A stretch of DNA of 64,000 nt from Pelodera strongyloides (taxonomy: Eukaryota > Nematoda > Chromadorea > Rhabditida > Rhabditidae): assembly GCA_036852015.1 (NCBI GenBank), contig JAANDG010000065.1:248001-312000 (forward strand). Reading direction: 5' to 3'. The notes under the pieces are model-generated. The model worked only from the letters and a program-made list of their open reading frames with translations, was not told the DNA's origin and did no database searches. Below, piece by piece: positions 58,648 through 64,000 of the stretch. Position 1 is the stretch's first letter. Every line of letters starts with the position of its first letter. Made by a program: the position numbers and the translations under genes.

Positions 58648-58672
58648 ATCTCTCTCCCTCTCTCTCTCTCCG
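58482..58672. repeat. TC microsatellite in two blocks
   Basis: Two (TC)n-rich blocks at about 58482-58530 and 58605-58672. Confidence 0.95.
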
Positions 58673-59514
58673 TCGTACTGAAATGCAGGGGTTAGTAGAT
58701 TTCCATCACATTAGTAGTCATTCACTACATCCACGCACACCAAAGATCAGCGACGGATTAGATTATTATTGAAAGTGAAGATTCGGTGGATAAGGTATAA
58801 CAACGTAATTAATAATTGTGTGCACTCATAGCATCAACAATAACATTCATATATAACAAAGCATGGTATCTTCCAAACTTCAAGATTACTTCAGTGGTCG
58901 TTTCGCGCAGCTCAATTCCGAGTAAACTGAATAACTCTTATAAATAAAGGAAGGAAACCTTTTTTTATAAAGGAACCTCAAGCTTCTAGTTACATGTGGC
59001 TTAATTTGCCGATCTCATCATCATTTTATATGATGCACACTTGTATTATATATAATGTGACAATAAATTATTAGCTGTTAACTCATAAATTACGCGAGAG
59101 CATCAAAAATACACGGTAGGAGTCAAAAGATAGTTTACAAATTGCGAAGCCAACGGCGCAACTTTAGTTTTTGAGCGTTTTCCTTTTTCCGTCCAATACA
59201 TGTAATTGTAAACATACACAAAAGACATTGTTGGTTCGCATTTGCAGAATAAACATTGTATCCCTAAGGCGTCATTCCGTCTCCTTGCCATTCTCTAATC
59301 CAAAACTTGAACACCTTTCTGTAAAAGGGCCGATGTCGAAATCCCATAAATTCCCTTTTCGGTTTCCCCTCCTTACCATTAGCGGTTTACAGGCGCTGTT
59401 TAGCCTTGTGCGCGCCAGCGTAAAGAGTCATTGTTTTTTGTGGCGGTGCCGTAACACTACACTACCTGCACACGGCAAACCGGTCCGCCAAGTTGTACAG
59501 ATAGCGAAAGTTTT

Positions 59515-59560
59515 GGGTAAACCCCCGGCGGGTATGACCTTCAAAGTCCGGGGGTAACCA
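59515..59560. promoter_or_regulatory. Inverted repeat upstream of the collagen gene
   Basis: GGTAAACCCCCGG is mirrored by CCGGGGGTAACC about 20 bp later, some 80-120 bp upstream of the collagen ATG. It could be a binding site for a dimeric factor or a MITE remnant; the sequence alone does not decide. Confidence 0.35.
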
Positions 59561-59594
59561 CGCCCACGCTTACCCGATCGCCCCCGCACTGAGG

Positions 59595-59602
59595 TATTTA
59601 AA
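59595..59602 (+). promoter_or_regulatory. TATA-like box of the collagen gene
   Basis: TATTTAAA, 37 bp before the collagen start codon. Nematode collagen genes commonly have a TATA box and a very short leader, which fits. Confidence 0.6.
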
Positions 59603-59638
59603 GGGATCGGATCCGAGTATAGTCACCAGTTTGGAGTG

Positions 59639-61049
59639 ATGTATTCCAACGAGAACGAGAAACAACAGTGGCACGAGGCCGAGAGCCTCCGCAAGATCGC
59701 CTTCTTTGGCATTGCTATCAGGTGAGACTATATTATAATTCCTTGTTAGTATGATTGTGTGATTACCGCGCCAACATTTTAAAGAATTCTATTACGTGTG
59801 GCCAGTGTGGTCCAAGTTTCGAATTTTTTAATTTTAACTCATTGATCTCACACATGTAATTTTAGCATTAATTCAATGAAATAAATTCTCATTTATAATC
59901 AAGAGTTTATAGCACAGTTAAAATATTTTAATATATATTATTTGAATTTAGCACTGTGGCCACTCTGACATGCATTGTTGCCATCCCCGCCCTGTACAAC
60001 TACATGCAGCATGTGCAGTCCTCACTACAAACTGAGGTAATTTTTTTATGACATCTTTACAAATTTGGCTACTTGTAAACGAATCTTCGTAAACCGGTAG
60101 TATAAAATACAACTATAATGAACCACCACTGAGTACAATGATGTATATCGAAGCGTTAACACACATTCAGACTTCAGACCAACTACAAATACTTCGAACT
60201 TCAAACTCCAAACCGAGGACTTTTATTTCAGTTATCAAATTCCATGTTTTGCAGGTTGAATTCTGCAAGCACCGCACCGATGGACTCTTCCAACAGTACG
60301 AGCGTCTTCAGACTGTTAAGGGAGTTCGCGGAAAGATGATTGCCAAACGTCAGGCCGGATACGACAGCCCTGTTGATGCACCCGCACCCGCAACTGGAGG
60401 ATACGGAGACTCTGCTGTTTCTGGAGGAGGAGCCGCTGCCGGAGGATCTTGCTGCTCTTGCAAGTCTGGTCTTGCTGGACCTCCCGGACCCCCTGGACAG
60501 GACGGATCCGATGGAAATGATGGAGCTCCCGGAGACAACGGAGCCGCCGGAGATGATGCCGCCGCTGATGCTCAGCCCTCAGCTGATGACTTCTGCTTCG
60601 ACTGCCCTGCTGGACCCCCTGGACCCGCTGGAAACGCCGGACCTAAGGGACCCAGCGGAAACCCTGGACAGGATGGACAACCCGGACCCGACGGACAGCC
60701 TGGACAGCCCGGAGCCCCCGGACCTCAGGAAACCCCGGACCTCCCGGACAACCTGGAGGAGCCCGGAGATGCTGGAGCACCTGGACCCGACGGAACCGTC
60801 GAGGAAGTACCCGCACCCCCTGGCCCTGCCGGACAGCCTGGAGCACCTGGAGAAGCTGGACCCGACGGACAGCCCGGAACCCCCGGAAACGCCGGACAGG
60901 ACGGACCTCAGGGACCTCCCGGAGACAACGGACAGGACGGACAGCCCGGAGCTCCCGGACAGGACGGACAGCCTGGAGAGGCCGGACCTCAGGGCAACGG
61001 AGGAGGCTGCGACCACTGCCCTCCCCCCAGAACCGCCCCTGGTTATTAA
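59639..61049 (+). CDS. Cuticle collagen
   Basis: Three exons (59639-59721, 59952-60036, 60255-61049) give 320 residues. The N-terminus (residues ~15-80) is the nematode cuticle collagen N domain: a transmembrane anchor (KIAFFGIAISTVATLTCIVA) and the conserved homology box VEFCKHRTDGLFQQYERL. A dibasic IAKR at 85-88 is the likely convertase cleavage site. Gly-X-Y domains follow, bounded by cysteine clusters CCSC (122-125), CFDC (170-173) and CDHC near the end. Triple-helical monomers assemble in the cuticle and are cross-linked through these cysteines. Codons strongly favour GGA for Gly and CCC/CCT for Pro, as in highly expressed worm collagens. One oddity is a non-collagenous 12-residue stretch at 215-226. 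A poly(A) signal is at 61135-61140. Confidence 0.97.
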
Positions 61050-61134
61050 ATTTGTTAGACACGGGGAAGATGAGATCCTCTGGAACCTCTACCCTTTGTT
61101 ATTTGTACATTGCCATGATCAAAACGATCTTTCA

Positions 61135-61140
61135 AATAAA
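61135..61140 (+). terminator. Poly(A) signal of the collagen gene
   Basis: AATAAA, 86 bp after the collagen stop codon. Confidence 0.65.
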
Positions 61141-61623
61141 CCATTTTCGGGTAAACTCATTGTTTATGTGAAACACATTCTTTTTTTAAAACGCCAACAA
61201 TCGTTTCGAGAAGAAAATATTATTGCCCATTACATTACAGATATTCTCGCCCTGTCTCAATTGTACAAAATTTTTAAGTTTTTACGTGTTTATTACTAGT
61301 CATAGACATGGAGAATGAGAACTCCACGAATGAAAAACTAAAAGTGATACTGCTAGAAACGATACGTTTGCTCCGTTTTCCTACAGTTTTTACTCATTAC
61401 TCATTTTATAAAGTCATCGATCGTGGTGTTTGAAATAATAATGTGAAATCTTTATCACAAAGACTGCATCCAATGCAATAGTTTCGCCTTCGCTCCAGAT
61501 GTTTTATCAAAGATGGATGCAGACTTATGAATCATTTGTCGTAGTAGCATAAAGTTAGCATATTGCATGACTTCGCACGTTTTACATAACATATTGCATT
61601 CAAAGTGCCCACAAGGCAAAGTA
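61141..61623. other. Collagen 3' flank
   Basis: No further gene is seen between the collagen and the minisatellite. Confidence 0.5.
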
Positions 61624-61823
61624 AGTTTCATAATCACCTCAATGAACTGGGCGAAGGACGGTCAGAATCACCTCAATGAACTTGACGAAGTACGTTTCAC
61701 AATCACCCCATTGAACTTGGCGAAGTACGTTTCATAATCACCTCAATAAACTTGGCGAAATACGTTTCACAATCGCCTCAATGAACTTGGCGAAGTACGT
61801 CTCACAATCACCTCAATGAACTT
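61624..61823. repeat. 35-bp minisatellite, left part (about 5-6 units)
   Basis: Units contain AATCACCTCAATGAACTTGG and GCGAAGTACGTTT and repeat at 35-bp spacing with a few substitutions each. The array is cut inside a unit by the LINE at 61824 and resumes in register at 63301. Confidence 0.93.
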
Positions 61824-63300
61824 TTTTTTTTTTGAATTTTTATTATACTCATTAAAAAGAGCGCAACGCCGTGAGAGACGATGAAAAAGAAAAAACAAAG
61901 TAGATAATATAGATACTTGGATATAATTTCCACCAACAGTATATAGATTGTAATTCCACAAGAGTTAACAAAGAAACGATGTTGATAGCGAATCAAAGAA
62001 TTTGGTCCCACACAGACAGCCAACCCGTATTTTGTAGTTTTAGTTTAGTTTAGCCACGTTACCTCAACAAAAGAACTACGTGTCCACGTTCTCAACAATC
62101 CTAAACGTGCCACACATAAATGTACAAACATGCAATAATAAACAAGTAGATACATCTCAGGGCCATCACAAATAATTGGGGCCTAGCATCGTCACTACCC
62201 TCCACCCGCAGGAGTCCGCATGCGCTACGTAGCTAAACCATTTATAAATGTGTATAGGAAAAAAGGGTTAACTGCTTATGTAGAACCTCCTTCTTATTAT
62301 TCTTCACGAGAGTAATGTATAAACCTGTATAATTGCCTGAGCATACATGCACATGGTGCTGCATAAGTGATTTGGTGTGTTTTAAGTGAATAGAAATAGA
62401 AAGGAAAGAATTATGATTTATCCCGTTGTTGCCGATAGTCGTTCCAGCATGCTGTAAATTCCACTAATTGATAGTCAGCGTATTCTAAATGAATCAACGG
62501 TTAACAGAGATAATATTTTCCATTTTTTCAACTCCGAGACATTCAAGGATATCTATTGCTTTCAGCTTTTTCTTAAAGACATGAGAATTTTGCGACACTA
62601 GCGCGTCTAGCGGAAAATTTGCGTTTGAAAGCCACCTCGCCGTTCTTATAAAGAAAGAGTGAAACTTAACATTTTTGCGACTGAATTCAATACTCAGATT
62701 AAAGTAGCTTGATCTGCTCATTGGCCTCCACGCATAGTATTTACTACTATCTATATCCACCTCACGCTTTATGATTTTGAAAGATGTAATGAGGTCTTTT
62801 TGAATGCGCCGTTCTTGTAAAGTTTTTAGACCCAATATTTTGAGCCGTTCAGAGTACTTCGGAATAATAATACCTGGTTTTGCACATTTTTTGAAAATGA
62901 TCCACGTAATTGTAGCCTGTACATCTTCCAGTTGCTTTATATGGATCGATAAGTATGGATTCCAAACACATGAGGCAAATTCGAGTATAGGTAGAACCCA
63001 TACAGTGTAAGCCTTTATGAGAAGACGGGGGTCTCTTAGTTGCAGGGTACTATTTATACCATAGAAGCATCGGAGGGCCTTAGATGTGGTAATGGAAATA
63101 TGTTCAGAAAAGGACAAGGACTCGTCAAATATTACACCTAAATCACGCGCCGAATTTTTAGATTTCACAAGCTGGCCTTGTATGCTATAAAAATTGTGAG
63201 GATTGTTTCGACCAATATGTAAAGAAGCACATTTAAGAGGTGCAATTTTCAATTGGCAAATTGGCAATTTTCAATTGGCAATTTTCAAAATCAGAATTTC
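61824..63300 (-). mobile_element. 5'-truncated LINE inserted in the minisatellite
   Basis: On the minus strand the insert starts near 63300 inside the reverse transcriptase region, has a 3' UTR from 62493 down, and ends in an A tail at 61824-61833. AACTT flanks it on both sides (61819-61823 and 63301-63305), consistent with a 5-bp target-site duplication. The right-hand repeats continue the interrupted unit. Confidence 0.88.
62494..63267 (-). pseudogene. Non-LTR reverse transcriptase, C-terminal fragment
   Basis: 257 residues of the region downstream of the polymerase active site. The motif DLGVIFDESLSFSEHI is followed by KAYTVWVLPILEFASCVWNP and IKQLEDVQATITWIIF, which is the standard order at the C-terminal end of CR1/Jockey-clade LINE polymerases. 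The catalytic palm motifs and the endonuclease are absent because the copy is 5'-truncated, so it cannot be active. The frame is otherwise open, which suggests a recent insertion. Confidence 0.88.
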
Positions 63301-64000
63301 AACTTGGCGAAATACGTTTCACAATCGCCTCAATGAACTTGGCGAAGTACGTTTCACAATCACCTCAATGAACTTGGCGAAATACGTTTCACAATCACCT
63401 CAATGAACTTGGCGAAGTACGTTTCACAATCACCTCAATGATCTTGGCGAAGTACGTCTCACAATCACCTCAATGAACTTGGCGAAATACGTTTCACAAT
63501 CGCCTCAATGAACTTGGCGAAGTACGTTTTATAATCACCTCAATGAACTTGGCGAAGTACGTTTCATAATCACCTCAATGAACTTGGCGAAATACGTTTC
63601 ACAATCACCCCAATAAACTTGTCGAAGTATGTTTCACAATCACCTAAATGAACCTGACGAAGTACGTTTCACAATCACCTCAATGAACCTGACGAAGTAC
63701 GTTTCACAATCACCTCAATGAACTTGGCGAAGTACGTTTCACAATCACCTCAATGAACCTGACGAAATACGTTTCACAATCACCTCAATGAACTTGGCGA
63801 AGTACGTCTCACAATCACCTCAATGAACTTGGCGAAATACGTTTCACAATCGCCTCAATGAACTTGGCGAAGTACGTTTTATAATCACCTCAATGAACTT
63901 GGCGAAGTACGTCTCACAATCACCTCAATGAACTTGGCGAAGTACGTTTCATAATCACCTCAATGAACTTGGCGAAATACGTTTCACAATCACCCCAATG
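63301..64000. repeat. 35-bp minisatellite, right part (about 20 units, runs off the window)
   Basis: Same unit as 61624-61823. Variants alternate between GAAGTACG and GAAATACG, TTTCAC and TCTCAC, and ACTTGGC and ACCTGAC. A higher-order block seems to repeat: the variant order around 63420-63560 resembles that around 63780-63920. The 35-bp period is not a multiple of three and stops are frequent, so it is not coding. Confidence 0.95.

Larger units (their letters stand above)
53951..59638. other. Long region without a supported gene
   Basis: I saw no spliced gene here. It includes a diverged MITE pair (from 56195, TTAAAGTGGTATGGCATGTG, to CCACGTGCCATGCGCTTTAA near 56796), a LINE 3' end at 57251-57351, a possible retroelement fragment at 57740-57980, a TC microsatellite, and the upstream region of the collagen. 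Confidence 0.45.

Noticed and set aside
60340..61299. Long alternative frames over the collagen, on both strands
   Set aside because: They arise from the GGA/CCC periodic codons. The Gly-X-Y frame, conserved N domain, cysteine clusters and splice phases fix the real frame.
61624..64000. CRISPR-like array
   Set aside because: The 35-bp units are contiguous variants with no unique spacers, the genome is animal, and no cas genes are present. It is a minisatellite.

Overview
The window looks like nuclear DNA of a nematode, most likely a rhabditid (clade V) worm. The support is internal. It holds a complete cuticle collagen gene and two tandem genes of the nematode moulting family founded by mlt-10. 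Genes are cut into many short exons with GT..AG introns whose acceptors are mostly TTTCAG or TTTTAG. Coding exons were assembled by hand from splice sites, reading phase and, for the mlt-10 pair, paralogue comparison; no transcript evidence was available.

Layout. 1-2609: repeat-rich upstream DNA with tRNA-bearing SINE-like elements. 2610-10299 (+) and 12622-19979 (+): two paralogous secreted proteins, each with a moulting-cycle (DUF644) region and a C-terminal run of LSP pentapeptides, in 14 and 13 exons. 19980-23202: no gene seen. 23203-30410 (-): a spliced multi-pass membrane protein with an unresolved 5' end; its introns hold a CA microsatellite, a palindromic composite and a 1 kb mariner-like palindrome. 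About 30770-34090: a diverged tandem duplication without a clear gene. 36817-37935 (-): a retroelement encoding only an ORF1-like protein, followed directly by a LINE 3' end. 37936-45623: mostly repeats, with one weak two-exon gene candidate near 41 kb. 45624-52074 (+): a 12-exon BTB-BACK-MATH-like protein resembling BTBD17. 53007-53950 (-): a three-exon gene for a 72-residue secreted peptide with dibasic sites. 59639-61049 (+): a cuticle collagen. 61624-64000: a 35-bp minisatellite split by a 5'-truncated LINE.

Functional theme. The mlt-10-like pair and the collagen are all predicted to be made by the hypodermis for cuticle building and moulting. Both mlt-10-like proteins carry a furin-type R-x-K-R site exactly at the start of the proline repeat, and the collagen has a dibasic site before its triple helix, so all three could be processed by cuticle proprotein convertases (inference). 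The BTB, membrane and peptide genes show no evident link to them.

The introns are rich in palindromic non-autonomous elements. Several unrelated palindrome families share TTAAAG...CTTTAA ends, and two pairs abut so that they share one TTAA. A separate family has a double GC hairpin at its 5' end and a fixed TATAATAAGAT 3' end; one subfamily carries a tRNA-like cassette.
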